The notes beneath the pieces were generated by a model, which worked only from the letters and a program-made list of their open reading frames with translations, made no database searches and had not been told where the DNA came from. A stretch of 23,350 bases of DNA from Streptomyces caelestis (lineage in GTDB: Bacteria > Actinomycetota > Actinomycetes > Streptomycetales > Streptomycetaceae), in NCBI RefSeq assembly GCF_001279005.1, contig NZ_LGCN01000250.1, positions 1 through 23,350 on the forward strand. Direction: 5' to 3'. The translations under genes and the position numbers were made by a program. This document shows, in pieces, positions 13,576-21,021 of the stretch (position 1 is the first letter of the stretch; each line of letters begins with the position of its first letter).

Positions 13576-15219
13576 GTGAATGGTCCGCTCATCGTCCAGT
13601 CCGACAAAACTCTGCTCCTCGAGGTCGACCACGAGCAGGCCGACGACTGCCGTCGGGTCATCGCGCCGTTCGCCGAGCTGGAGCGGGCGCCCGAGCACAT
13701 CCACACCTACCGGGTGACCCCGCTCGGCCTGTGGAACGCGCGGGCGGCCGGACACGACGCCGAACAGGTCGTGGACGCGCTGGTGCAGTACAGCCGCTAC
13801 CCGGTGCCGCACGCGCTGCTCGTCGACATCGCCGACACCATGGACCGCTACGGCCGGCTCAGCCTGGTCAAGCACCCGGCGCACGGCCTCGTCCTGACCA
13901 GCACCGACCGGCCGGTCCTGGAGGAGGTGCTGCGCTCCAAGCGGATCGCCCCGCTGGTCGGCGCCCGCATCGACCCCGACACGGTGATCGTGCACCCCTC
14001 GGAGCGCGGGCAGATCAAGCAGACGCTGCTGAAGCTGGGCTGGCCGGCCGAGGACCTCGCCGGGTACGTGGACGGCGAGGCGCACCCCATCGAGCTGGTC
14101 GAGGACGGGTGGGCGCTGCGCCCGTACCAGAAGCAGGCCGTGGAGAACTTCTGGCACGGCGGCTCCGGTGTGGTCGTCCTGCCCTGCGGCGCGGGCAAGA
14201 CGCTGGTCGGCGCCGGCTCGATGGCGCAGGCGAAGTCGACCACGCTGATCCTGGTCACCAACACCGTCTCGGCCCGCCAGTGGAAGCACGAGCTGGTGAG
14301 GCGCACCTCGCTGACCGAGGACGAGATCGGCGAGTACAGCGGGACGCGGAAGGAGATCCGTCCCGTCACCATCGCCACCTACCAGGTGCTGACGACGAAG
14401 CGGAAGGGGATCTACCCCCACCTGGAGCTGTTCGACTCCCGGGACTGGGGCCTGATCCTCTACGACGAGGTGCACCTGCTGCCCGCCCCCGTCTTCAAGT
14501 TCACCGCCGACCTCCAGGCCCGGCGGCGGCTCGGCCTGACCGCGACCCTGGTGCGCGAGGACGGCCGCGAGTCGGACGTGTTCTCGCTGATCGGCCCGAA
14601 GCGGTTCGACGCGCCGTGGAAGGAGATCGAGGCGCAGGGCTACATCGCCCCGGCCGACTGCGTGGAGGTCCGGGTCAGCCTCACCGACTCCGAGCGGCTG
14701 GCGTACGCGACGGCGGAGCAGGAGGAGAAGTACCGGTTCTGCTCGACGACGGCGACCAAGCAGAGGGTGACGGAGGCGATCGTCCGGCGGTTCGCGGGGC
14801 AGCAGATCCTCGTCATCGGGCAGTACATCGACCAGCTGGACGAGCTGGGCGAGCACCTGGACGCGCCGGTGATCAAGGGTGAGACGTCGAACGCCCAGCG
14901 GGAGAAGCTGTTCGACGCGTTCCGGCAGGGCGAGATCAACGTCCTGGTGGTGTCCAAGGTCGCGAACTTCTCGATCGACCTGCCGGAGGCCACGGTCGCC
15001 ATCCAGGTGTCGGGCACCTTCGGGTCGCGGCAGGAGGAGGCGCAGCGGCTCGGCCGGGTGCTCCGCCCCAAGGCCGACGGGCACCAGGCCCACTTCTACT
15101 CCGTGGTCGCCCGGGACACCATCGACCAGGACTTCGCGGCGCACCGCCAGCGGTTCCTGGCGGAGCAGGGGTACGCGTACCGGATCATGGACGCGGACGA
15201 GCTGCTGGCCGAGAGCTGA
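13576..15219 (+). CDS. XPB-type superfamily 2 DNA helicase
   Basis: 547 residues from GTG 13576 (MNGPLIVQSDKTLLLEVDHEQADDCRRVIAPFAELERAPEHIHTYRV); the AAAGGCAG ribosome site is 6 bases upstream. The N-terminal domain (1-165) is the damage-recognition-like region of bacterial XPB. The helicase core has the Q-like LRPYQKQAV, Walker A LPCGAGKT (about 205-211), motif II YDEVHLLPA (about 296), motif III LGLTATLVR, motif V VVSKVANFSIDLPEA and motif VI QRLGRVLRP (about 490). The family is a 3'-to-5' ATP-dependent DNA translocase. In bacteria its role in repair is only partly defined. Together with the ATPase-less helicase-associated gene upstream it forms a conserved actinobacterial neighbourhood. 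Confidence 0.93.
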   Translation: MNGPLIVQSDKTLLLEVDHEQADDCRRVIAPFAELERAPEHIHTYRVTPLGLWNARAAGHDAEQVVDALVQYSRYPVPHALLVDIADTMDRYGRLSLVKHPAHGLVLTSTDRPVLEEVLRSKRIAPLVGARIDPDTVIVHPSERGQIKQTLLKLGWPAEDLAGYVDGEAHPIELVEDGWALRPYQKQAVENFWHGGSGVVVLPCGAGKTLVGAGSMAQAKSTTLILVTNTVSARQWKHELVRRTSLTEDEIGEYSGTRKEIRPVTIATYQVLTTKRKGIYPHLELFDSRDWGLILYDEVHLLPAPVFKFTADLQARRRLGLTATLVREDGRESDVFSLIGPKRFDAPWKEIEAQGYIAPADCVEVRVSLTDSERLAYATAEQEEKYRFCSTTATKQRVTEAIVRRFAGQQILVIGQYIDQLDELGEHLDAPVIKGETSNAQREKLFDAFRQGEINVLVVSKVANFSIDLPEATVAIQVSGTFGSRQEEAQRLGRVLRPKADGHQAHFYSVVARDTIDQDFAAHRQRFLAEQGYAYRIMDADELLAES

Positions 15220-15268
15220 CCGGCGGCCCGCGCACGCGCCCCGGCGGCGGACGGCCCAGAACGCCGGC

Positions 15269-15309
15269 GGGGCGGCGGACGCCGACGCGGTGCCGGCGTG
15301 CGCCGCCCC
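15269..15309. terminator. bidirectional hairpin between XPB and the ABC operon
   Basis: GGGGCGGCG (15269-15277) pairs with CGCCGCCCC (15301-15309). An inner ACGCCG/CGGCGT stem (15279-15284 / 15294-15299) continues the arm. It lies between two convergent stop codons. Confidence 0.6.
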
Positions 15310-15354
15310 GGGCGGGACGCGACTCGTTCCCTCATGGGGGCGTGGGGCAGGGGG

Positions 15355-16146
15355 CTATTTCGGGTCCTTGGCGAACGTGGCGGTCGACCAGAAGTAGCCG
15401 AGTACCGCCAGGCCCAGGCACCAGGCCACCGCCAGCCACCCGTGGTGGCCGATCTCCGTGCCGAGCAGCAGTCCGCGCAGGGTCTCGATGGCGGGCGTGA
15501 AGGGCTGGTACTCGGCGACCGGCTGGAACCAGCCCGGCATCCCGTCGACCGGGACGAAGGCGCTGGACAGGAGCGGCAGCAGGATCAGCGGCATCGCGTT
15601 GTTGCCGGCCGCCTCGGCGTTCGGACTGACCAGGCCCATGCCGACCGCGATCCAGGTGAGCGCCAGGGCGAACAGCACGAGCAGTCCGAACGCGGCCAGC
15701 CACTCCAGGGCCGTGGCGTCCGTGGAGCGGAAGCCGATGGCCACGCCCACGGCGCCGACGAGGACCACGCTCGCGACCGACTGCAGCACGCTGCCGACGA
15801 CGTGCCCGATGAGCACGGAGCCCCGGTGGATGGCCATCGTGCGGAAGCGGGCGACGATGCCCTCGGTCATGTCCATGGAGATGGACACCGCGGTGCCGAT
15901 CGTGGTGGAGCCGATGGTCATCAGCAGCAGGCCCGGCACGATGTAGGCGATGTAGTCGGAGCGGTCCGCGCCTTCGCCGCCGATGCCCGCGCTCATCACG
16001 TCGCCGAAGACGTAGACGAAGAGCAGCAGCAGCATGACCGGCGTGAGCAGCAGGTTCAGGGTGAGCGACGGGTAGCGCCGCGCGTGCAGGAGGTTGCGGC
16101 GCAGCATCGTGGACGAGTCGCGCACGGCCAGGGCGAGGGTGCTCAT
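15355..16146 (-). CDS. ABC-2 type transporter permease (DrrB-like)
   Basis: 263 residues from the ATG at 16144-16146, with AAGGAGG upstream. The start overlaps the stop of the ATPase gene by 4 bases (ATGA). Six hydrophobic segments are visible: LTLNLLLTPVMLLLLFVYVFGDV, YIAYIVPGLLLMTIGSTTIGTAV, VLIGHVVGSVLQSVASVVLVGAVGVAIGF, LEWLAAFGLLVLFALALTWIAVGMGL, NNAMPLILLPLLSSAFVPV and WLAVAWCLGLAVLGYFW. The motif MTEGIVARFRTMAIHRGSVLIGHV is the ABC-2 permease signature of the DrrB/daunorubicin-resistance group. Such permeases export hydrophobic drugs or lipids with a DrrA-type ATPase; the substrate here is unknown. It is the last gene of its operon. Confidence 0.92.
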   Translation of the reverse strand: MSTLALAVRDSSTMLRRNLLHARRYPSLTLNLLLTPVMLLLLFVYVFGDVMSAGIGGEGADRSDYIAYIVPGLLLMTIGSTTIGTAVSISMDMTEGIVARFRTMAIHRGSVLIGHVVGSVLQSVASVVLVGAVGVAIGFRSTDATALEWLAAFGLLVLFALALTWIAVGMGLVSPNAEAAGNNAMPLILLPLLSSAFVPVDGMPGWFQPVAEYQPFTPAIETLRGLLLGTEIGHHGWLAVAWCLGLAVLGYFWSTATFAKDPK

Positions 16147-17099
16147 CGGACGGCCTCCTTGGAGGGGGCGGGGACGGCGGCGCCGCCGGTGAGGGCGAAG
16201 AACACGTCGTCGAGGTCGGGGGTGTGCACGGTCAGCTCGTCCGCCTCGACGCCGGCGGTGTCGAGCCGGTCGAGGACGGCGCGCAGCTCGCGCTGGCTGC
16301 CGCCGCTGGGGATCTGCAGGGCGAGGGCGTCGTCGTCCCGGGAGGCCTCGCGCAGGGCGGAGGCGGCGGCCCGGTAGGCGGCCGGGTCGGTGAAGCGGAG
16401 CCGGACGTGTCCGCCGGGGACGAGGCGCTTGAGCTCCCCGGCGCTCCCTTCGGCGGCGATCCTCCCGTCGTGGAGCACGGCGATGCGGTCGGCGAGTTCG
16501 TCGGCCTCCTCCAGGTACTGGGTGGTGAGGAAGACGGTGACGCCGCCGGTGACGAGTTCGCGGATGATCTGCCACATGGTGTGGCGGGAGCGCGGGTCGA
16601 GGCCGGTGGTCGGCTCGTCGAGGAAGATGATCCGCGGCTCGCCGACCAGGGTCATGGCGATGTCGAGGCGGCGCTTCATGCCGCCGGAGTAGGTGGAGGC
16701 GGGCTTCCTCGCCGCCTCGGCGAGGTCGAACCGCTCCAGCAGTTCGGCGGCGACCCGCCGTCCCTGCGCACGGGAGAGGTGGTGCAGGTCCGCCATCAGG
16801 AGCATGTTCTCCTCGCCGGTGATCAGCCCGTCCACGGCGGAGAACTGACCGGTGACGCCGATCGCGGCCCGCACGGCCCGGGGGTCGGTGGCGAGGTCGT
16901 GGCCGCCGACCCGCAGGTCGCCGGCGTCCGCGGTGACGAGGGTGGAGAGGATCTTGACGGCGGTGGTCTTGCCGGCGCCGTTCGGGCCGAGCAGGGAGAA
17001 GATCGTTCCCTCCGGGACGTTCAGGTCGACGCCGTCGAGCACGGTCTTGTCACCGTAGGACTTGCGCAGCCCGTTCGCCGCGATGGCCAAGCCGGTCAT
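16143..17099 (-). CDS. ABC transporter ATP-binding protein (DrrA-like)
   Basis: 318 residues from the ATG at 17097-17099, with AAAGGAGAA upstream. Walker A is GPNGAGKT (38-45), the Q-loop is GVTGQFSAVDGL, the signature is YSGGM (137-141), Walker B is IIFLDEPTTGLD (157-168), and the H-loop position reads TTQYLEEAD, with Gln where many ABC ATPases have His, as is normal in the DrrA group. The C-terminal 90 residues form the usual DrrA regulatory domain (DELTVHTPDLDDVFFALTGG). It couples ATP hydrolysis to the permease encoded next. It follows the DUF4097 gene after 30 bases in one operon. Confidence 0.94.
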   Translation of the reverse strand: MTGLAIAANGLRKSYGDKTVLDGVDLNVPEGTIFSLLGPNGAGKTTAVKILSTLVTADAGDLRVGGHDLATDPRAVRAAIGVTGQFSAVDGLITGEENMLLMADLHHLSRAQGRRVAAELLERFDLAEAARKPASTYSGGMKRRLDIAMTLVGEPRIIFLDEPTTGLDPRSRHTMWQIIRELVTGGVTVFLTTQYLEEADELADRIAVLHDGRIAAEGSAGELKRLVPGGHVRLRFTDPAAYRAAASALREASRDDDALALQIPSGGSQRELRAVLDRLDTAGVEADELTVHTPDLDDVFFALTGGAAVPAPSKEAVR

Positions 17100-17129
17100 G
17101 GGGTTTTCTCCTTTACGGGCGGCGGGTGG

Positions 17130-17798
17130 TCACAGGCTGCGGGCGGTGATGTCGCCGTAGGCGGTGGTCGCGTGGACGGTCAGGCCGGCGGCGGCGCCGT
17201 CGGCGTTCCTGAGCGTGTTGTGGACCCGGCCGTAGCCGGTGCCGGCGTCCAGGGAGGCGGAGACCCCGCGGGCGGCGCCGACGCAGATGTCGCCGTGCTC
17301 GGTGCGCAGCGTGACCGTGCCGCGCACGGCCTCGGTGACGCGGATGTCGCCCTTTTGGGTGCTGATCTCGGCGGGGCCGCCCAGGCGGCCGACCGAGACG
17401 TCGCCGGCGAGGACGGCGAGGCGGGCGCTCGCGGTCTCGTCGAGCTTGACCGGGCCCTGCGCGCCCTCGAAGGTGACGTCGCCGAGCCGTCCGACGCCCC
17501 GGAGCTCCGCGGCGGCCGCCTTCGCCTCGACGTGGGAGCCGGCCGGCAACCGGACGGTGACCTCGACGGATCCGGACGGGCCGAGGAGCTGGTTCCTCGC
17601 CGGCGGGCCGTCGACCCGCAGGACGCCGTCGCCGTACTCGACCCTGGTCTGCTCCGCCGCCCTCGTGTCGCGGCTCTTCGTGGCGTCCGCGGGCAGGACC
17701 TCGACCACGGTGTCGGCCCGGTCGGCGGCGATGAACCGGACGCGGCCTGCGGGGACGTCGAGGGCGACCGAGATGGGGGCGGGGGTGTCGAACTGCAT
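17130..17798 (-). CDS. DUF4097-family beta-strand repeat protein
   Basis: 222 residues from the ATG at 17796-17798 (MQFDTPAPISVALDVPAGRVRF), with GAAGGAG upstream; an in-frame ATG further up has no such site. The protein is a series of short strand-turn repeats typical of DUF4097 beta-solenoids: GDVTFEGAQGPVKLDET, GDVSVGRLGGPAEISTQKGDIRVTEAVRGTVTLRTEHGDICVG, and a terminal TTAYGDITARSL. No signal peptide or membrane segment, so cytoplasmic. The role of these solenoids is unknown. Here it is the first gene of an operon with a DrrAB-type exporter, so a part in sensing or in envelope stress is possible (inference). Confidence 0.85.
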   Translation of the reverse strand: MQFDTPAPISVALDVPAGRVRFIAADRADTVVEVLPADATKSRDTRAAEQTRVEYGDGVLRVDGPPARNQLLGPSGSVEVTVRLPAGSHVEAKAAAAELRGVGRLGDVTFEGAQGPVKLDETASARLAVLAGDVSVGRLGGPAEISTQKGDIRVTEAVRGTVTLRTEHGDICVGAARGVSASLDAGTGYGRVHNTLRNADGAAAGLTVHATTAYGDITARSL

Positions 17799-17835
17799 CG
17801 TGCGCTCCTTCGGGTTTTCGTTTCTGACATCGGAA

Positions 17836-17864
17836 ACGCTACGTTGCATTCATGATTACGACAA
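17836..17864 (-). promoter_or_regulatory. promoter of the DUF4097-ABC operon
   Basis: On the - strand: TTGTCG (17864-17859), 17 bases, TAGCGT (17841-17836), a good vegetative promoter with a leader of about 30 bases to ATG 17798. The palindrome CAACAA-GT-TTGTTG (17862-17875) overlaps the -35 box. Confidence 0.7.
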
Positions 17865-17965
17865 CAAGTTTGTTGCATAGGAAGTCAGTTCATGCAGCTC
17901 AGAGCCGTAATATCGTTGCAACGGCTTGAGATCTAACGCAACAAACGAACTCGACTCGTTGCAAT
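17862..17965. promoter_or_regulatory. cluster of GTTGCA / CAACAA operator-like sites in the divergent spacer
   Basis: CAACAA-GT-TTGTTG (17862-17875) and the perfect palindrome CGTTGCAACG (17914-17923) flank the centre. Single copies of GTTGCA or its complement-like forms occur at 17844, 17874, 17938 (GCAACA) and 17959. The spacer is visibly poorer in GC than its surroundings. Two of the sites touch -35 boxes of opposite promoters, so one regulator could shut both operons. Confidence 0.6.
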
Positions 17966-17988
17966 GAATTGAGAGTGAACGCTATGCT
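17959..17988 (+). promoter_or_regulatory. promoter of the double-HTH regulator gene
   Basis: TTGCAA (17959-17964), 18 bases, TATGCT (17983-17988). Transcription would begin about 17995, giving a leader of about 25 bases to TTG 18020. The nearby ATG 17984 lies inside the -10 box and so cannot be the translation start if this promoter is used. Confidence 0.6.
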
Positions 17989-18019
17989 GGAGCCATCACG
18001 GACCACGAAGGAGACCGCG

Positions 18020-18775
18020 TTGCCAGGAGGCAGGCTCACCCAGCAGGAGCGCCAGCAGATCGCGACGGGGCTGGCCGACGGGCTCGCCTACGCGGAGATC
18101 GCCAGACGCCTCGACCGCCCCACCTCGACGATCACGCGCGAGGTGATGCGCAACGGCGGACCCACCGCCTACCGCGCGGACCTGGCCCACCGCGCCACCG
18201 AACGCCGCGCCCACCGGCGCAGACAGTCCGCGCCCCGGGGGCCGAAGGCGCTCACGGAGGACTACGGACGCGACGCGGAGGCCGTGCGCGCGTACGAGGA
18301 GACGCTCACCACCGTCTTCATAGCGTCGGGCACCCCCAAGATGATGGCCCGGGTGATGGCCTGTCTGACCCTCACCGACAGCGGGAGCCTCACCGCCGCC
18401 GAACTCGCCCAGCGCCTGCAGGTCAGTCCGGCGTCCGTCTCCAAGGCGATCGCGTTCCTGGAGAGCCAGGACCTCGTCCGCCGGTACCGCGAGGAGGGCC
18501 GCCGCGAGCGCTACGGCTTCGACGAGGACATCTGGTACCAGTCGATGATGGCCAGCGCCCGGTCCACCGCCCAGGTCGCCGAGACCTCACGGCAGGGCGT
18601 CGCCGTCATGGGGCCCGGCACACCGGCCGCCACGCGTCTGGAGAACGCCGCCCGCTTCCTCGACTTCATCGCCGAGACCATGATCCGCTCCGCCGAGCAG
18701 GCCCGCGAGGTCCTGTACGCGAAACCCGGAGCGGCCCCGGGCGGGACCGCCGGACCGGGTCAGGATCACCAGTAG
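18020..18775 (+). CDS. transcriptional regulator: IS30-transposase-like HTH fused to MarR/GbsR-like winged helix
   Basis: 251 residues from TTG 18020, with GAAGGAG ending 6 bases before it; the ATG at 17984 overlaps the -10 box and has no comparable site. Residues 6-46 (LTQQERQQIATGLADGLAYAEIARRLDRPTSTITREVMRNGG) match the N-terminal HTH_38 of IS30-family transposases, including the basic tail that follows (ATERRAHRRR). Residues about 88-170 form a second, MarR/GbsR-like module: TAAELAQRLQVSPASVSKAIAFLESQDLVRRYREEGRRERYGF is helix-turn-helix plus wing. The C-terminus is helical, probably for dimerisation. No transposase catalytic domain is present. It is divergent from the DUF4097-ABC operon and likely represses it and itself. 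Confidence 0.85.
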   Translation: MPGGRLTQQERQQIATGLADGLAYAEIARRLDRPTSTITREVMRNGGPTAYRADLAHRATERRAHRRRQSAPRGPKALTEDYGRDAEAVRAYEETLTTVFIASGTPKMMARVMACLTLTDSGSLTAAELAQRLQVSPASVSKAIAFLESQDLVRRYREEGRRERYGFDEDIWYQSMMASARSTAQVAETSRQGVAVMGPGTPAATRLENAARFLDFIAETMIRSAEQAREVLYAKPGAAPGGTAGPGQDHQ

Positions 18776-18789
18776 CCGACCGCGCCGCG

Positions 18790-18975
18790 CTACCTGCGGC
18801 AAACGCCCGCCTCCTCGCCGTACTCGCCGAGGACGATCACGTCGACGGCGGCGCCGAGGAACACCTTCACGGCGCGCAGGGCGTCGCCGAGGCGGTGCGG
18901 ACGACCGCCCTGGAACGAGGCCGCGCCGGTCGGCCGCACCGGCGGTGTGGTGGAGTGGAGGGTCGCTGCGCTCAT
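18790..18975 (-). CDS. small hypothetical protein (61 residues)
   Basis: From the ATG at 18973-18975: MSAATLHSTTPPVRPTGAASF, then GRPHRLGDALRAVKVFLGAAVDVIVLGEYGEEAGVCRR, a basic region followed by one amphipathic or membrane-associated helix. A GGAGGGC lies somewhat far upstream (14 bases). The HRLGDALRAVKVF...VLGEY pattern resembles short conserved Streptomyces proteins of unknown role. It ends 15 bases from the convergent regulator gene. Confidence 0.55.
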   Translation of the reverse strand: MSAATLHSTTPPVRPTGAASFQGGRPHRLGDALRAVKVFLGAAVDVIVLGEYGEEAGVCRR

Positions 18976-19083
18976 GTCCCCATGGTTGCCCTCCGGCCCC
19001 GGGGCGGGCATCGGCCGGAGGGACCGATCCGCCTGCTCTCCGGGTACGTCTCCAGGGCGACCCGTACCTCCCATGCAGGACGG

Positions 19084-19103
19084 CCCGCCCCCTAGGGGGC
19101 GGG
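19084..19103 (-). terminator. 20-bp perfect palindrome immediately after the aldo/keto reductase stop
   Basis: CCCGCCCCCTAGGGGGCGGG abuts the TGA at 19106-19104 on the - strand. It folds into an 8-bp GC stem with a CTAG loop. Confidence 0.7.
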
Positions 19104-19976
19104 TCAGCGGCCGATCGCGTCGAGCTCGGCGAGGTCCTCCTCGGACAGCGCGAGGCCCGCGCCGGTGATGTTCTCCCGCAGGTGCGCCACCGACGAGGTC
19201 CCCGGGATGAGCAGGATGTTGGGCGACCGGTGCAGCAGCCAGGCCAGGGCGACCGACATCGGGCGGGCGCCGAGCCGGGCGGCCACGGCGGAGAGCGCCG
19301 ACGACTGCAGGGGGCTGAAGCCGCCGAGCGGGAAGAAGGGCACGTAGGCGATGCCCTGTTCGGCGAGCCGGTCGACGAGTGCGTCGTCCTGACGGTGGGC
19401 GAGGTTGTAGAGGTTCTGCACGCAGACGAACGGGGCGATGGTCTGCGCCTCGGCGATCTGGGCGGCGGTGGCGTTGCTCAGACCGAGGTGCCGGATCAGG
19501 CCCTGCCGCTGGAGTTCGACGAGGGTCCCGTAGGCCTCGGCGAGCGAGCCGGGCTGCGGGCCCTCGGCGTTGCCGAGCCGGAGGTTGACGAGGTCCAGCG
19601 TCTCCACGCCGAGGGCCTCGAGGTTGCCGTGGACGGCCCGGCGCAGGTCGTCCGGCTCCCGGGCCGGGGGCCAGCCGCCCTGCGCGTCGCGGACCGCGCC
19701 CACCTTGGTCACGATGTGCAACGCCTCGGGGTAGGGGTGCAGCGCTTCGCGGATCAGCCGGTTGGTGACGTGCGGCCCGTAGGCGTCGGCGGTGTCGATG
19801 TGGGTGATGCCGAGACGTACGGCCTCGCGCAGCACCGCGAGCGCGCCGTCGCGGTCGGCCGGCGGCCCCATCACGCCGGGGCCGGTCAACTGCATGGCCC
19901 CGTAACCGAACCGGGTGACGGTCAGGTCGCCCATCGTCCAGGTGCCGCCGGGGAGGGATGTGGTCGGAGTGCTCAT
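19104..19976 (-). CDS. aldo/keto reductase
   Basis: 290 residues from the ATG at 19974-19976, with GGTGGGGGC just before it. The (beta/alpha)8 AKR pattern is clear: FGYGAMQLTGPG at the start, THIDTADAYG (D61, Y66), HIVTKVG (K91), a strand DLVNLRLG, then GLSNATAAQI, VCVQNLYNLAHRQ, GIAYVPFFPLGGF and the NADP-binding LLIPGTSSVAHLRENI. Asp, Tyr and Lys of the catalytic tetrad are present. At the usual His the chain reads LRLG (R133), a variation seen in some AKR branches such as YdbC-like pyridoxal reductases (from memory). It reduces an aldehyde or ketone with NADPH; the substrate is unknown. It is divergent from the XRE regulator, a common regulator-target layout. Confidence 0.9.
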   Translation of the reverse strand: MSTPTTSLPGGTWTMGDLTVTRFGYGAMQLTGPGVMGPPADRDGALAVLREAVRLGITHIDTADAYGPHVTNRLIREALHPYPEALHIVTKVGAVRDAQGGWPPAREPDDLRRAVHGNLEALGVETLDLVNLRLGNAEGPQPGSLAEAYGTLVELQRQGLIRHLGLSNATAAQIAEAQTIAPFVCVQNLYNLAHRQDDALVDRLAEQGIAYVPFFPLGGFSPLQSSALSAVAARLGARPMSVALAWLLHRSPNILLIPGTSSVAHLRENITGAGLALSEEDLAELDAIGR

Positions 19977-20065
19977 GCCCCCACCGTCCACGCCCCCGGC
20001 CGCCCCGCCCAGGTCCCCGCCGATCCTGGGAGTGACAGGGACAGGGACGGACGGCCCCGCGCGCC

Positions 20066-20077
20066 TAGCATGGGGGC
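20066..20077 (+). promoter_or_regulatory. -10 box for a leaderless transcript
   Basis: TAGCAT (20066-20071) is 6 bases from ATG 20078. The intervening GGGGGC is too close to be a normal Shine-Dalgarno. Confidence 0.5.
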
Positions 20078-20965
20078 ATGCCTGAGGAGAACCTGCTCGG
20101 TGACTACCTCCGGGCGCGCCGGGAGCTGGTGACGCCCGAGGACATCGGGCTGCCGGCCCACGGAATACGCCGCGTCCCGGGGCTGCGCCGTGAGGAAGTG
20201 GCCATGCTCGCCGGCATCAGCTCCGACTACTACCTGCGGCTCGAGCAGGGCCGCGACCGGAACCCGTCGACGCAGGTCCTCGACGCGCTGGCCCGGGTGC
20301 TCCGGCTCGACGACACCGCCACGGGCTACCTCCACCAGCTCGCCGCGCCGCGCCCCCGCACCCGCCGCCGGCCCCGGCGACGGACCGTTCCGCCGGCCAC
20401 GGCACAGCTGCTCCGGGCGATCGGGCTGCCGGCCTTCGTGACGGACAGGTCCCTCGACGTGATCGCGGCCAACGCGCTCGCCACCGCCCTGGTCCCGGGC
20501 CTACGGGTGGGGGAGAACCGGCTCCGGTCGTTCTTCCTCGACCCCGCCGAGCAGGCGCTGCACACGGACTGGGCCCACACCGCGTCCCGGTGCGTCGCCG
20601 GCTTCCGCAGGCGCCTCGGGTCCGACGTCGACGACCCGCGGGTCGTCCGGATCGTCGGCGAACTGTCCCTGGCCAGCGAGGAGTTCCGGCGGGTGTGGGC
20701 GCGCCACGACGTCCGGCTGCCGGGCGGCGGGCCGATCGGGATGAACCATCCGCAGGTCGGCCGGCTGAACCTCACCATGTCCAAACTGGACGTCGACGGC
20801 CCCGACGGGATGGCGCTCGCGCTCTACCACGCCGAGCCGGGGACCGAGGACGCCGAGCGGCTCGCCCTGCTCGCCTCGCTGACCACGGGACCGGGGCGGC
20901 GGCCGGTCGACGTGCCCGGCGTGCCCGGCGTACGGGAAGCGGACGGTTCACCCCGTACGAGCTGA
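20078..20965 (+). CDS. XRE-family regulator with MmyB-like ligand-binding domain
   Basis: 295 residues from ATG 20078. Residues about 5-80 are an XRE helix-turn-helix (LGDYLRARRELVTPEDIG...VPGLRREEVAMLAGISSDYYLRLEQGRDRNPSTQVLDALARVL), the form that opens MmyB-type regulators. An Arg/Pro linker (RPRTRRRPRRRT) leads to a C-terminal PAS-like MmyB domain (LLRAIGLPAFVTDRSLDVIAANALATALVPGL..., then NHPQVGRLNLTMSKLDVDGPDGMALALYHAEPGTEDAERLALLASL), which is thought to bind fatty-acid-like ligands. It is divergent from the aldo/keto reductase gene, with about 100 bases between starts, so that gene is the likely target. The transcript is probably leaderless. Confidence 0.92.
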   Translation: MPEENLLGDYLRARRELVTPEDIGLPAHGIRRVPGLRREEVAMLAGISSDYYLRLEQGRDRNPSTQVLDALARVLRLDDTATGYLHQLAAPRPRTRRRPRRRTVPPATAQLLRAIGLPAFVTDRSLDVIAANALATALVPGLRVGENRLRSFFLDPAEQALHTDWAHTASRCVAGFRRRLGSDVDDPRVVRIVGELSLASEEFRRVWARHDVRLPGGGPIGMNHPQVGRLNLTMSKLDVDGPDGMALALYHAEPGTEDAERLALLASLTTGPGRRPVDVPGVPGVREADGSPRTS

Positions 20966-21021
20966 CCGGCACGGCCACGAGCGTGCCCGCCGTGTCCGTC
21001 CCCGTCCGGCGCACAAACCGT

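Noticed and set aside
9223..15144. Continuous open frame of almost 2,000 codons on the - strand
   Set aside because: It runs antisense through the helicase-associated and XPB genes, whose + strand frames match known families. Only its last 336 codons (9223-10233) behave as a gene; the rest is open because of GC bias.
16224..17855. Long + strand frame antisense to the ABC ATPase and DUF4097 genes
   Set aside because: Gly/Val/Asp-rich, low-complexity translation with no motif, while the - strand has textbook ABC motifs.
17984..17986. ATG as start of the double-HTH regulator
   Set aside because: It lies inside the proposed -10 box and has no good ribosome site, whereas TTG 18020 has GAAGGAG at ideal spacing.
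18020..18160. IS30-family insertion sequence
   Set aside because: Only the DNA-binding domain is present, fused to a regulator. There is no catalytic DDE domain and no terminal inverted repeats were seen.
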